Origin: Bacillota bacterium
GTDB lineage: Bacteria > Bacillota > Clostridia > Lachnospirales > Lachnospiraceae
DNA: 64,000 nucleotides
Assembly (NCBI GenBank): GCA_023411555.1
Contig: JAEYOQ010000046.1
Coordinates: 1 to 64,000, forward strand
Reading direction: 5' to 3'
Shown here: in pieces, positions 33,742 to 43,651 of the stretch
How positions within the stretch are numbered: the first letter of the stretch is position 1
Layout: each line of letters begins with the position of its first letter
Translations under genes and position numbers: made by a program
The notes under the pieces: model-generated
Told to the model about the DNA's origin: nothing
Database searches by the model: none
The model's input: only the letters and a program-made list of their open reading frames with translations

Positions 33742-34803
33742 ATGAGCGAGAATGACACCAAGACAATGTGGGCACTGGTAAAGGAAAAAGCAGAACCTGG
33801 TTTATGGATGAAGCGTGTTCCTATTCCATCGACCGGAAAGAACGAAGTAAAAATCAAGATTCACATGACTTCGATCTGTGGTACTGATGTACATATCTAT
33901 AACTGGGATGAATGGTCCAGGAAGACGATCCCTGTTCCGTTGACCATCGGACATGAATTCGTCGGAGAAATTGTGGAAGTCGGAGATAATGTAGAGGGCT
34001 ATGAGATAGGAGAACTAGTCTCCGGTGAAGGACATATCGTATGTGGAAAATGCCGTAATTGCTTAGGGGGACATCGTCATCTTTGCAAGGATACCCGGGG
34101 TGTAGGTGTTAACCGTAATGGTGCCTTTGCTGAATATCTTGTAATTCCCAGCACGAATGTCTGGCGCTGCGATTCTTCCATCCGTGAAGAGCTCTTCTCC
34201 TGCTTCGATCCGCTGGGTAATGCAGTTCATACTGCCCTATCCTTTGATATGGTCGGTGAGGATGTGCTGATTACCGGTGCGGGACCAATCGGTGCCATGG
34301 CAGCAGCCGTCTGCCGTCATATAGGTGCACGACATGTCGTTGTAACCGACGTCAATGAGTATCGTCTGGAGCTTGCAAAAAAGATGGGTGCCACCTGTAT
34401 CATCAATGTATCCAAGGAAAGGGTAACCGATGTAATGAAAGCTCTCGGCATGCGAGAGGGCTTTGATGTAGGTCTCGAGATGTCTGGAAGTCCATCCGGC
34501 TTCAATGATATGGTTAATAATATGAAGCATGGAGGAAAAATCGCTCTCCTAGGCCTTCAAAAGGAAGGTACCATAATCGATTGGGATAAAGTAATTTTTA
34601 ATGGACTAACCATTAAGGGCATCTATGGCAGAGAAATGTACGAAACCTGGTATAAGATGTCAACCATGCTACAAAGCGGATTATCCATCGATGATGTAAT
34701 CACACACCGGTTCGATGCTAAGGACTATGAGAAAGGCTTTGAAGTAATGAAATCCGGTTATTCCGGTAAGGTTATCTTAGATTGGAATCATATTAACGAT
34801 TAG
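33742..34803 (+). CDS. L-threonine 3-dehydrogenase
   Basis: A 353-residue medium-chain zinc dehydrogenase that oxidises L-threonine to 2-amino-3-oxobutanoate with NAD+. The catalytic-zinc region CGTDVHIYNWDEWS near 44-57 is highly characteristic of Tdh, followed by GHEFVGEIVEVG with the second zinc ligand. The structural zinc cysteines lie in CGKCRNCLGGHRHLC near 97-111, and the Rossmann turn GAGPIGAMAA is near 178. The ribosome site GGAG lies 7 nt before the ATG. It is the first gene of a two-gene operon with kbl, and together they turn threonine into glycine and acetyl-CoA. The family length and motifs are complete. Confidence 0.96.
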   Translation: MSENDTKTMWALVKEKAEPGLWMKRVPIPSTGKNEVKIKIHMTSICGTDVHIYNWDEWSRKTIPVPLTIGHEFVGEIVEVGDNVEGYEIGELVSGEGHIVCGKCRNCLGGHRHLCKDTRGVGVNRNGAFAEYLVIPSTNVWRCDSSIREELFSCFDPLGNAVHTALSFDMVGEDVLITGAGPIGAMAAAVCRHIGARHVVVTDVNEYRLELAKKMGATCIINVSKERVTDVMKALGMREGFDVGLEMSGSPSGFNDMVNNMKHGGKIALLGLQKEGTIIDWDKVIFNGLTIKGIYGREMYETWYKMSTMLQSGLSIDDVITHRFDAKDYEKGFEVMKSGYSGKVILDWNHIND

Positions 34804-34881
34804 GTATATCCTCCCATACGGAGGTACCTTTTGACACCTTAATCCTAATAGATAAGTATACGGTAAGAAAGGATGGAAAGA

Positions 34882-36066
34882 ATGGAACGGAAAGAGGATA
34901 TTTTGAACCTTTATGCATCAGAACTTCAAGGGATTAAAGAAGCGGGTCTGTTCAAAGGAGAAAGCCCTATTACCTCAGCCCAGGGTTCTAAGGTAACCTT
35001 GGCGGACGGGCGAACTGTGCTTAATATGTGCGCGAATAATTATCTAGGCCTTGCAAATAACCCACGTATTATCGAGGCTGCGAAGCGCTCCTATGATGAA
35101 CGGGGCTATGGACTGTCCTCCGTTCGCTTTATCTGCGGAACACAGGATATTCACAAGGAGTTAGAAGCGACAATCAGCCGCTTTCTTGGTACAGAGGATA
35201 CCATATTATATTCCTCCTGCTTCGATGCAAACGGTGGCTTATTCGAGACTATTCTTACTGAAGCGGACGCAGTAATCAGCGATGAACTAAATCATGCCAG
35301 TATAATAGATGGGGTCCGCCTTTGTAAGGCGAAGCGATATCGGTATAAGAATAACAATATGGAGGACCTGCGTGACAGACTACGTGAAGCGGATGCCGCC
35401 GGTGCCAGAATTAAGTTAATTGCTACTGACGGTGTCTTTTCTATGGATGGAATCATCGCAGACCTAAAGAGCATCTGTGATCTTGCTGATGAATATCATG
35501 CTCTCGTAATGGTGGACGACAGTCATGCAGTAGGCTTCGTAGGAAAGACCGGCCGGGGATCTGCCGAGTACTGCGGCGTTACAGGCCGGGTCGACATTAT
35601 TACCGGTACTCTCGGTAAAGCGCTGGGCGGAGCCTCCGGCGGATATACCAGCGGCAGAAAAGAGATCATCGATCTGCTTCGCCAAAGAAGCCGTCCTTAT
35701 CTTTTCTCCAATACCTTAGCTCCTTCCATAGTCAGTGCAAGCCTTGAAGTATTCGCCCTGTTGGATTCTGATACTTCCCTTCGTGACCGGCTGGAAGACA
35801 ATACCACCTATTATCGAGGACTCTTAACAGAAGCCGGTTTTGAAATTGTAGAGGGTGTCCATCCTATCGTACCGATTATGCTTTATGAGGAAAAGGCTGC
35901 TGTTGAAATGGCACGACGTATGATGGAAAAGGGAGTCTATGTGGTTGCCTTCTCCTATCCTGTCGTCCCCAAGGGAAAAGCCCGCATCAGAACCCAGATA
36001 TCGGCAGCACATACCAGAGAAGACATTGATTATATCGTTAAATGCTTTAAAGAAGCTCGCTTCTAA
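34882..36066 (+). CDS. Glycine C-acetyltransferase (2-amino-3-ketobutyrate CoA ligase)
   Basis: A 394-residue PLP-dependent enzyme of the alpha-oxoamine synthase family. It cleaves 2-amino-3-oxobutanoate with CoA into glycine and acetyl-CoA. Visible signatures are NNYLGLANNPRI near 48-60, the FDANGGLFE segment, the aspartate in MVDDSHAVGFVGKTGRGSAE and the PLP-binding lysine in TGTLGKALGGASGGY near 240. The ATG at 34882 is preferred because AAAGGA lies 8 nt upstream, whereas the ATG at 34873 directly abuts the purine tract. It is 78 bp downstream of tdh and ends at a long terminator. Confidence 0.95.
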   Translation: MERKEDILNLYASELQGIKEAGLFKGESPITSAQGSKVTLADGRTVLNMCANNYLGLANNPRIIEAAKRSYDERGYGLSSVRFICGTQDIHKELEATISRFLGTEDTILYSSCFDANGGLFETILTEADAVISDELNHASIIDGVRLCKAKRYRYKNNNMEDLRDRLREADAAGARIKLIATDGVFSMDGIIADLKSICDLADEYHALVMVDDSHAVGFVGKTGRGSAEYCGVTGRVDIITGTLGKALGGASGGYTSGRKEIIDLLRQRSRPYLFSNTLAPSIVSASLEVFALLDSDTSLRDRLEDNTTYYRGLLTEAGFEIVEGVHPIVPIMLYEEKAAVEMARRMMEKGVYVVAFSYPVVPKGKARIRTQISAAHTREDIDYIVKCFKEARF

Positions 36067-36078
36067 TAACCAATAAAT

Positions 36079-36168
36079 AAGGAAGGTATCCCTCTTCCCC
36101 CCTATGCACAGGCTGACCTGGCTTCTACTGCCTAGTAACCTGGGAGGGGTAAGAATGCTACCTTCCTT
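36079..36168 (+). terminator. Terminator of tdh-kbl
   Basis: Outer arms AAGGAAGGTA/TACCTTCCTT (36079-36088 with 36159-36168) enclose an imperfect C-rich/G-rich stem. The hairpin is followed by TTCTTTTT on the plus strand. It is longer than a minimal terminator, at about 90 nt. Confidence 0.75.
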
Positions 36169-36199
36169 TTCTTTTTATCTCTTCTCTTTAAGGCTCTCT

Positions 36200-36685
36200 T
36201 CAGCTTTTTACCAGCTCCTTACATCTTCTTGAAAAAGTGAAGTACAGATACCAGATTATACTGAAGCCTATTACGTAAGCTAGTGGAATAATTAGTTCTT
36301 CGATAACCATCTTCTGGACTGTCGGATATTGGTTGGTGCCATTACCAACCAGATGCTCATGCGTCGTTCGATGGACATAAATAATAATTACATAGGTTGT
36401 CGAGATAATTGCCCGAACAATTATATAGATCTTAGACCATGATACAAAATTCACTTTCAAACGATAACAATGAAGGGCCGTAAGAATTGTGTATATTAAG
36501 AAAGCACTACTTAATATCAAAAAGCTTATCCTTAGCACTGGTTCTGCCTTAAAGGCCTCGTTCACCTGTGCACCTAGAGAAAGTGTCTGTAAAATATCGA
36601 AAGTTATCAGCGTCAAGATAAACACAAGAAGAAATCCTCTTTTTTCCTCATGGTACTCATATGGTTTTCTAAACTCATCATCCAT
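36200..36685 (-). CDS. Small four-span membrane protein, possibly DUF2569-like
   Basis: A 161-residue membrane protein. The start at 36685 lies behind an unusually long purine tract (GAGGAGGAGGGGGGAC), and the 16 extra codons of the longer frame include that tract. Four hydrophobic segments are visible at about 17-37, 50-70, 87-107 and 130-153. The opening GFLLVFILTLITFDIL and the second-segment pattern resemble DUF2569-type proteins, but the match is not strong enough to be sure. There is no known role. It converges on kbl, and the two share the region of the long hairpin. Confidence 0.65.
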   Translation of the reverse strand: MDDEFRKPYEYHEEKRGFLLVFILTLITFDILQTLSLGAQVNEAFKAEPVLRISFLILSSAFLIYTILTALHCYRLKVNFVSWSKIYIIVRAIISTTYVIIIYVHRTTHEHLVGNGTNQYPTVQKMVIEELIIPLAYVIGFSIIWYLYFTFSRRCKELVKS

Positions 36686-37041
36686 TGTCCCCCCTCCTCC
36701 TCTATATATGGCACTATAGAATAATCCTCTCATACTTCAATAGAGCCTACTAATAAAATATAATTAACTTCTAAAAGCAATGGAAATTTATACCTGTATT
36801 ATATCGATACTGATCTAATTATACAAGCACAGAATATAACATATAATTGCAGATATATAATATATATAAAAAGGTTAATCCCTGTCTACAAATTACACAA
36901 GAATTTGCTTTATTTCTACATAAAATACGTAATTTCTTCATAGTATAATTTTCCTTATAATGGTATGATTTAGGTACATTTGAGTAAATATGGGGACTGC
37001 TCTGATGTATGTATTTGTTCTTAAGAGAGGGGGACGATTAT
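36686..37041. other. AT-rich divergent spacer
   Basis: This space lies between the minus-strand membrane-protein gene and the plus-strand chemoreceptor gene. It is very AT-rich. A TATAAT at 36956-36961 is the best -10 candidate for the chemoreceptor, but the region 17 nt before it (TTTCTT) is a poor -35. No gene or hairpin of note is seen. Confidence 0.5.
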
Positions 37042-39192
37042 ATGCGTATTCGACTTAGTGTTGCAGCAAAATTATTAGATGAAAAAGGGGGAAAAGCTAA
37101 TAAGTCAGACAAGGAGAAGGCCGACAGCTATAACACTCTATCAAAGCTCAAATTTTTCTCTAGCCTACGTTTTCGTATGATTGCATCCTTTTTCATCCCA
37201 ATCGCATGTATTATTATTCTTGGACTTGCATCATTTCAAAAGGCTTCCACAGCTATCAAGGATAATTACAAGGTCTCTACCGCTGATTCGGTTAATATGG
37301 CGGCAGAATATATGCGGTTCGGCTTTCAGAATGTTATGGCCGCAAGCAATCAGTATGCAAGTGATAATACACTGCTTCGGTATCTATCCAACACTGGGGA
37401 TATGATGGAATTAAGCAACACCAAATCCACTTATTCTAAATCCATCTCCTCTAGAAGGATCATGGATGAATTTATCGGAAATATTTATATTATCTCGGAC
37501 TCCGTATTTTCATTGACTACAAGTCAAATAACCTTTAAAGACTTCTATGCTGGTCTTAAAGAAACAGAGATTGGAAAATATCTGATTGAGAATCCGATGA
37601 AGACCGTATGGGACGGACAGGATGAATATCTGGACAGTAAGCTTATGACAAAGCCCTCCGATTATACCATGCGTATCATTCGAGGTCTTGGTCGGCTTGA
37701 TTCTGTTCTAATCATCGATATCAAGGCTGAGACCGTTAATAATATATTGGCAGAATTAACGATCGATAAGTCCGGTATCATAGGTGTCATCAGCCCGGAC
37801 GGAAAGGAGATTCTGGCTAAAGAACAGGCAAAAGGAGAAATACCGGAGACGGATGACTCAGGGCCGGTATTTACTTCCGAGACCTTCTATCAAGAGGCCA
37901 CTGCTTCAGATGAAGCAAGCGGTACGAAAGAGATCAATTATGCAGGAGCTCCCTACCTGTTCCTGTACTCAAAAATCGGAGATACGGGAGCTATGATTTG
38001 TGCATTAATACCGAAGGCTACCATAGACAGACAGGCTGACGGTATCAAGCAGTTAACTCTAATTACTGTAGTTATTGCATGTATTTTGGCCTTTATAACC
38101 GCTTTTATGATGTCCATGGGTGTTGATCGAACAATAAGAGGCATTAATTCTAGGTTGAAGCTGGCTGCTAAGGGTGATTTCACCGTAAAGTTTACCGCTA
38201 AGCGCAAGGATGAATTCTACATTCTTACGGAAGAGATACAAGAGACCTTCCAAAATGTCAATGCCTTAATTAAACAAGTGAAAGAATCAAGTAGTGAGGT
38301 ACAGCTATCTTCTACCGATCTATCCATAACCTCAGAGCAATTCTTACGTTCAGCAGAAAATATCTCCAATGCGATGCATGAGATTGAACAGGGTATCAAC
38401 CAACAAGCAAAAAATGCCGAGGATTGTCTGAATCAGATGGACAGCTTGTCTCATAGAATTGAATTGGTCAGCGAGAGCACGAGAGAAATCGGACAGATTG
38501 CTGATAATACAAAGAAGCGAGTAATCGAAGGAACGTTAACCACGGACGGACTCAACCACCAGACCTCCTCCACCATAGCAATCACTACTGATATCATACG
38601 TGAGATTGAAAAGCTTGCAGTAAAATCATCCTCAATTAATAAAATCATCAATGTTATTAATGATATAGCCAATCAGACCAATCTGCTATCCTTAAATGCC
38701 TCAATCGAAGCAGCACGAGCCGGTGAGTATGGCAAAGGCTTTGCTGTGGTAGCTAACGAAATCAGAACCTTGGCCGAAAGGTCCAAGACCTCAGTAAATG
38801 ATGTCAAAAAAATTATTAGTAGTATTCAGGAGGATACCTCCGGTGTAGTAGAAATCGCAAAAAGAGCAGAGAGTGCATTGATTTTACAGGAAAGCGCAGT
38901 GAAGAACACCACTGCTTCCTACAATGATATCCATGAAAGTGTAGAGAATCTTATTGTTTTCCTCACCCACATTACAGAAAATATAGAAAACATTAACGAG
39001 GCCAGAATCAGCACCTTAGAAGCCATCGAAAGCATCTCTGCCGTATTGGAGGAAATTGCTGCTTCTTCCAACAATGTTAATCAGGTTTCCACTGATCAGT
39101 TACAAGCTGTCAACTCCCTGAACAAATCAGTCAGTACACTTAGTACAAACGCCGAGCATCTGGTCCGGGCAGTTGAGAAGTTTACCATCTAA
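37042..39192 (+). CDS. Methyl-accepting chemotaxis protein with extended cytoplasmic N-terminus
   Basis: A 716-residue chemoreceptor. About 40 charged N-terminal residues precede the first membrane segment (about 44-66). An extracellular sensor region of about 270 residues and a second membrane segment near 338-360 follow, then a HAMP-like linker and the signalling domain. The hairpin tip NQTNLLSLNASIEAARAGEYGKGFAVVANEIRTLAERS is typical of the MCP core. The C-terminus ends in the usual coiled coil (LVRAVEKFTI) without a CheR-binding pentapeptide. The ATG at 37042 follows AGAGAGGGGG by 8 nt. No chemotaxis core genes lie in the window, so its partners are elsewhere. The ligand is unknown. Confidence 0.92.
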   Translation: MRIRLSVAAKLLDEKGGKANKSDKEKADSYNTLSKLKFFSSLRFRMIASFFIPIACIIILGLASFQKASTAIKDNYKVSTADSVNMAAEYMRFGFQNVMAASNQYASDNTLLRYLSNTGDMMELSNTKSTYSKSISSRRIMDEFIGNIYIISDSVFSLTTSQITFKDFYAGLKETEIGKYLIENPMKTVWDGQDEYLDSKLMTKPSDYTMRIIRGLGRLDSVLIIDIKAETVNNILAELTIDKSGIIGVISPDGKEILAKEQAKGEIPETDDSGPVFTSETFYQEATASDEASGTKEINYAGAPYLFLYSKIGDTGAMICALIPKATIDRQADGIKQLTLITVVIACILAFITAFMMSMGVDRTIRGINSRLKLAAKGDFTVKFTAKRKDEFYILTEEIQETFQNVNALIKQVKESSSEVQLSSTDLSITSEQFLRSAENISNAMHEIEQGINQQAKNAEDCLNQMDSLSHRIELVSESTREIGQIADNTKKRVIEGTLTTDGLNHQTSSTIAITTDIIREIEKLAVKSSSINKIINVINDIANQTNLLSLNASIEAARAGEYGKGFAVVANEIRTLAERSKTSVNDVKKIISSIQEDTSGVVEIAKRAESALILQESAVKNTTASYNDIHESVENLIVFLTHITENIENINEARISTLEAIESISAVLEEIAASSNNVNQVSTDQLQAVNSLNKSVSTLSTNAEHLVRAVEKFTI

Positions 39193-39257
39193 GCTCCTTT
39201 TCCTATTGCAAACCCGAAGAAAGCACATTTCGCGAACTTTCTTTTGTCAAGAATTAT

Positions 39258-39306
39258 AAGGACGTATTGCCAAGCTAACCATTACGATTAGATGCAATAC
39301 GTCCTT
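39258..39306 (+). terminator. Terminator after the first chemoreceptor gene
   Basis: A perfect 13-bp stem (39258-39270 with 39294-39306) with a 23-nt loop, followed by a short T/C-rich stretch. It lies 66 bp past the stop. Confidence 0.7.
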
Positions 39307-39432
39307 CTTAGGTTCTAGTACTTTATTGATACATTCGGGTATTTTATCTTACGTTAAATCCCTCGCTTAAGGTAAAACCCCACCACAAATTATGTGTATT
39401 TATTACCTAGGTACATTACAGAATAGTATATT

Positions 39433-41424
39433 TCATATTTTAAACTTGGCTATGGATTTTTGCATTTCTTCTGCTAATCCCGATAGGCTCTCACAGGAAT
39501 TAGCAATCTCATTCATGGATGAGGTTTGTTCTTCAATCGATGCAGTCGCTTCCTGAGTACCTGCTGCATTCTCCTCAGAGATAGCCGATAGATTCTGAAT
39601 AATACCTACGATTTCATTCTTTTTATCATTCATTTCATTACTTTGCTGCTTAAGAAGGTCTATCCGGTTCCTTAAGTGCTCAATGGCAGTAGCTATACCC
39701 TCGAATTTAGTATTGGTATAATCAACACTATTGGTCTGTTCTTCAAGATTATCGCCGACCTCACCCATTGCCTTTACTGCAAACTGACTCTTGCCAGTCA
39801 GCTCCTCAATATCCTTTACGATGTCACCTGTAAAGCGGTTTGTCTGTTCTGCCAGCTTTCTTATTTCATCTGCAACTACTGCAAAGCCTCTTCCCTGCTC
39901 TCCTGCTCTTGCAGCCTCAATTGCTGCATTCAGGGCTAACAGGTTAATCTGACTGGCAATACTTAAGATCATCTGGCTGGCAGTATCTATCTTATTGGCG
40001 CTTTCATCTGTTTCTAGGATTACATTACGTACATTGGATGCTGTCTTATTTGTGATATCTGTCTTTTGTACCAATACAGAAAGTACCTCAAGGCCTTCAC
40101 TCTTTAGTCTCTCCACTTCATCTGCAAGCCCATTCAGTTCAATAATAAGTTCCTGATCCTTCTCAATTAAGCCGCCTAAATATTCGATTTCATCTGCGCC
40201 CTTTTCCGTATCGCTGGCCTGATCAGCAGCTCCAGTTGCTATATCCTGCACAGCGTCAGCAACCTCGTTTGCACTTTCTGCCGCTTGCTGGGTTGTTGCA
40301 GTAAGCTCCTCTGAAGCTGCCGCAATATGCTCAGCCGATTGAGCTATACTCTCGATCAGTGTTCTTAAATTCTCCTGAAGAACCAGAGTAGCCTTTGCCA
40401 TAATACCGATTTCATCTTTTCGCTTAATGCTCTTATTTACTTTATGATTATTCTTGGTAGTCATGTCATACTGTGACATATCATTTAATACATCAACCAC
40501 ATTTATGATAGGCTTTGATATCCATTTGCCCAAAACAAGGGTGGCAGCTACACCAAGAAATATGAAGATTGCGATCAAAGTGGTGAGCATTTTAGACATA
40601 TTATCAATTTCTTTCGTAAAATTATCCATCGGTACTGACAATGCGAAGACCCATTGTGTATTTGGTATCGTGACAAAAGAGGCTACCATTTCTACCCCAT
40701 TGAGGTCATAATGTACTTTTCCTTCCTTACTAATCCGATAGTTATAAAAATTAGTACCAAAGTCTTTGTATTCTCCGTCCTCCTCCATATCTCTTAATAC
40801 ATTTTTCTGCTCCATAATATAAGCTGCTTCCTTATGAGCATAAAAGGTTCCATCATCTCCAAGAATGTAGGCACTGCCTTCTCCTCCATATGTCATACCA
40901 TAGATTAGTTCGTTTAAAGACGCACCATCTCTTCTTCCAATCAGTGCTCCGATCACTTTATCTTCGGATTTAATTGGCGCTGCATACATAATTACGGTAC
41001 TATTCGTAACCCTACTTACCAGTACATTAGAGAAGTTTGCATAACCGTAAAGTGCACTCTTAACATACACACGATCACTTAGATCCGCTTCATTTTTTTC
41101 AACTGCGTACCGTGCAATACCATTCTGGTCAACCACAGCCATATCAAGGTATCCCAAATCCTTCGCTTTCCCAGCTAAATATTCCAGCTGCTCCTCTATG
41201 TGCATAGTACTTATGTGATTTGCAACCTGCTTTAATATCTCGGTTCGCTGTTGAAGACGAGCATTGATATACTTCGCACCCTGGATCGAGGCTTCCTCTA
41301 GTCCATGTTCTGCTTCTTCTAAAGCCGCCTTTTGGCTTAGTATACTAGATACTGAACCTAGACCACCGGCAACTAGTAAAACAAGTACTCCAACAAATAA
41401 CGCAATTCTGTTTGATAATTTCAT
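39433..41424 (-). CDS. Methyl-accepting chemotaxis protein with Cache-type sensor
   Basis: A 663-residue chemoreceptor with a first membrane segment at about 7-30, a double-Cache-like extracellular sensor to about 275 and a second membrane segment at about 282-302. The sensor includes AVVDQNGIARYAVEKNEADLSDRVYVKSAL and the DDGTFYAHKE strand. A HAMP domain (about 303-360) and the signalling domain follow, with the tip ASQINLLALNAAIEAARAGEQGRGFAVVADEIRKLAEQT. Cache sensors commonly bind amino acids or small organic acids directly. The ribosome site GAGGAGG lies 8 nt before the ATG. It converges on the other chemoreceptor gene, but the two are not close paralogues in the sensor region. Confidence 0.93.
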   Translation of the reverse strand: MKLSNRIALFVGVLVLLVAGGLGSVSSILSQKAALEEAEHGLEEASIQGAKYINARLQQRTEILKQVANHISTMHIEEQLEYLAGKAKDLGYLDMAVVDQNGIARYAVEKNEADLSDRVYVKSALYGYANFSNVLVSRVTNSTVIMYAAPIKSEDKVIGALIGRRDGASLNELIYGMTYGGEGSAYILGDDGTFYAHKEAAYIMEQKNVLRDMEEDGEYKDFGTNFYNYRISKEGKVHYDLNGVEMVASFVTIPNTQWVFALSVPMDNFTKEIDNMSKMLTTLIAIFIFLGVAATLVLGKWISKPIINVVDVLNDMSQYDMTTKNNHKVNKSIKRKDEIGIMAKATLVLQENLRTLIESIAQSAEHIAAASEELTATTQQAAESANEVADAVQDIATGAADQASDTEKGADEIEYLGGLIEKDQELIIELNGLADEVERLKSEGLEVLSVLVQKTDITNKTASNVRNVILETDESANKIDTASQMILSIASQINLLALNAAIEAARAGEQGRGFAVVADEIRKLAEQTNRFTGDIVKDIEELTGKSQFAVKAMGEVGDNLEEQTNSVDYTNTKFEGIATAIEHLRNRIDLLKQQSNEMNDKKNEIVGIIQNLSAISEENAAGTQEATASIEEQTSSMNEIANSCESLSGLAEEMQKSIAKFKI

Positions 41425-41728
41425 ATCATTTTCCTCCTCTGTAATACCTATCGCTGCTCTCCCATATTGTCTAACGAAAAGTAAAAAAGACTATGCGACA
41501 AATCAATAATCGTATGTCAATTCCGCACATTAACTTCATTGTATTCTATTTTTCTATCATAATCAATTGATTTTGACATATTATGATAAGATATACCATG
41601 AATTTTTCTTCAAAGTTTATCTGTGATAAGAAGTTGTAATGCAGAACTCTTTATTGTATCAATTGATAATCTATGTTATACTCGTCAGGAGCTTTACAGC
41701 TCAAAAAGTACAGAGGGGGGGGCAAATT

Positions 41729-42415
41729 ATGAAATATGCAAACTTCAAAATGGCTTCCTTTATTCAACGACCGAATCGTTTTATTGCTCATGTTCTAGTG
41801 GACGGCAAGGAAGAAATCGTTCATGTTAAGAATACCGGACGATGCAAAGAAATCCTCAAGGAAGGTACTACTGTTATACTAGAGGAGGCCATAGGGAAAC
41901 AGCGTAAAACAAAGTATTCGCTGATTTCGGCTTACAAGGATGAGGCATTAATCAATATCGACTCACAGATTCCAAATGCCGTAGTATATGAAAGTATAAA
42001 GGACAACCTAGTTAAGGAGCTTCCTATCGTAACAAAGCTTTCCAGAGAAGTTAAATACGGTAATTCACGTTTTGATCTCTACTTTGAAGCAGATCAGCAA
42101 AAAGGGTTTATTGAAGTAAAAGGAGTAACGCTAGAAGACGACGGTGTGGCGATGTTCCCTGATGCTCCCACCGAACGAGGCACTAAACATATCTATGAGA
42201 TGATCAAGGCGGTTGAGGAAGGCTATCTAGGTTATATCTTCTTTCTAATTCAGATGAAGGGTATCCGCTACTTCACACCGAACCACATCAGAGATCCGAA
42301 ATTGGCAGAAGCCTTAAGCATAGCAAAGGAAAAAGGAGTTTCAGTACTTGCCTATGACTCCATCGTTACGGAGGACAGTATCGTACTTGGTGCACCTGTA
42401 AGAATTATGTTATGA
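41729..42415 (+). CDS. DNA/RNA nuclease SfsA homologue
   Basis: A 228-residue protein of the sugar fermentation stimulation protein family. The start at 41729 follows AGAGGGGGGG by about 6 nt. The longer frame adds 30 residues not seen in the family. The N-terminal OB-like part (IQRPNRFIAHVLVDGKEEIVHVKNTGRCKEIL) is followed by the nuclease-like part with SRFDLYFE and GFIEVKGVTLEDDGVAMFPDAPTERGTKH. The latter holds the Asp, Glu-x-Lys pattern of PD-(D/E)xK-type nucleases. The physiological role is still uncertain. An early view as a regulator of sugar use gave way to reports of nuclease activity. It is a single-gene unit. Confidence 0.94.
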   Translation: MKYANFKMASFIQRPNRFIAHVLVDGKEEIVHVKNTGRCKEILKEGTTVILEEAIGKQRKTKYSLISAYKDEALINIDSQIPNAVVYESIKDNLVKELPIVTKLSREVKYGNSRFDLYFEADQQKGFIEVKGVTLEDDGVAMFPDAPTERGTKHIYEMIKAVEEGYLGYIFFLIQMKGIRYFTPNHIRDPKLAEALSIAKEKGVSVLAYDSIVTEDSIVLGAPVRIML

Positions 42416-42445
42416 GATATTTATATCAATAAATAGTATCAATAA

Positions 42446-42492
42446 GGCCGTTGTATAATGGATTATTTGGCATAAATCCAATACAACAGCCC
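42446..42492. terminator. Imperfect convergent hairpin after sfsA
   Basis: GGCcGTTGTAT and ATACAACaGCC pair with a bulge, with TGGATT/AATCCA pairing inside. It sits between the converging sfsA and ArsR-type genes. Confidence 0.5.
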
Positions 42493-42523
42493 ATTGTGAT
42501 TTCTGTTCTTTTCAAGTGGACAG

Positions 42524-43651
42524 CTACTTAAGGAAGAAATTTTGAAGATCCTCAAAATAATTAGCCAGAACCTCTCGATTCAAGCTGTAAAACACCTTAT
42601 TTGCATTAACCTCAGCCTTTAACAGGCCTTCCTTCAATAATGAATTCACATGATAAGAAATGGTAGCCGTTGATAGCTGTAATTCATCTGCCAGCTCTTT
42701 CCCGTAGAAAGGCTTTCGCGCAGCCAGCTCCAGGATATCTACCTTGCTTTTGTCCCCTAACAGCTTTCCGATATTCACAACATCTTCTTTCTTAACACTT
42801 TTTCCCGTAATAGTGAAATTCTTATCCATCATAATTCCAATTCGAAGAACCTCTGGCTTAGTGAGGTCATCCACATCCATGGACAAGGCTACACTGAAGG
42901 GCTGAAACAAGTGGGGTAGAAGAACTGTACCAGCAGAACGTCTTTCCCAAGAGATACTAAGCTTCTCTTTAATTGTTTCAATAATATCGTTCTCTCTCTG
43001 ATATTCACTCCAATATTCATAAAAATCAGCCTCAAGCTTACGAATGGAAGCCTGATGTTTGCTTTCCAGCAGTTGGATTGTCTCTGCTAGTAAGCTTTGA
43101 ACTTCATTATAAAAGACTTCCTGATTATTAAATATCTTTATAATCTCCCATTTCACTTCACTTTCGAATGAGAAGCTCTCGATAAAAGCAATAAGATCAG
43201 TTAGATTACATAACTTTTCCTTTGGTGTATTAAGATATTCCTCTACATCGATTAATGCTGCATAGGTTTGGACCCTTTTATCCTCCTCCATGGACTCAAG
43301 GGCCTGAGTAAAGGGGATAATCTGATTCCTATAATTATGGAAATCCCACAGAATTGATAGGACTGCGTAGTTCAGGAATCCCCCATATCTGGACTTAAAA
43401 AGATATTCAATACGCTCCTTACGATCTGAAAAATGCGACTTCACATCAGTATAGATGGAATGAATGATATGGTATTTCTCCATATAGTCCTCGATAGCAT
43501 TCTGTTGCTTATTAGCATATCGATCAAAGGTTTCTTCCATTTCATCCTTATTACTAAAAGTATATAGAAGCAAAAAGGCTTCATCTACCAGATTAGCTCG
43601 CTGTAATATCTCCAACTTCTTCTCCACTTGTAATAACATCCTCCCCATCAT
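42524..43651 (-). CDS. ArsR-type winged-helix regulator with large N-terminal domain
   Basis: A 375-residue regulator whose last 80 residues are an ArsR-type winged helix (LGDKSKVDILELAARKPFYGKELADELQLSTATISYHVNSLLKEGLL). The 290-residue N-terminal part is mostly helical, resembles the effector domains of long ArsR-family proteins and has no obvious metal site. It overlaps the MFS exporter gene and probably controls it through the TTAGAT dyads at 44954-45020. The start is uncertain: the ATGs at 43651 to 43639 lack a well-placed ribosome site, while a TTG at 43615 has GGAG 6 nt upstream. The two genes look like a drug- or metabolite-responsive unit. Confidence 0.85.
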   Translation of the reverse strand: MMGRMLLQVEKKLEILQRANLVDEAFLLLYTFSNKDEMEETFDRYANKQQNAIEDYMEKYHIIHSIYTDVKSHFSDRKERIEYLFKSRYGGFLNYAVLSILWDFHNYRNQIIPFTQALESMEEDKRVQTYAALIDVEEYLNTPKEKLCNLTDLIAFIESFSFESEVKWEIIKIFNNQEVFYNEVQSLLAETIQLLESKHQASIRKLEADFYEYWSEYQRENDIIETIKEKLSISWERRSAGTVLLPHLFQPFSVALSMDVDDLTKPEVLRIGIMMDKNFTITGKSVKKEDVVNIGKLLGDKSKVDILELAARKPFYGKELADELQLSTATISYHVNSLLKEGLLKAEVNANKVFYSLNREVLANYFEDLQNFFLK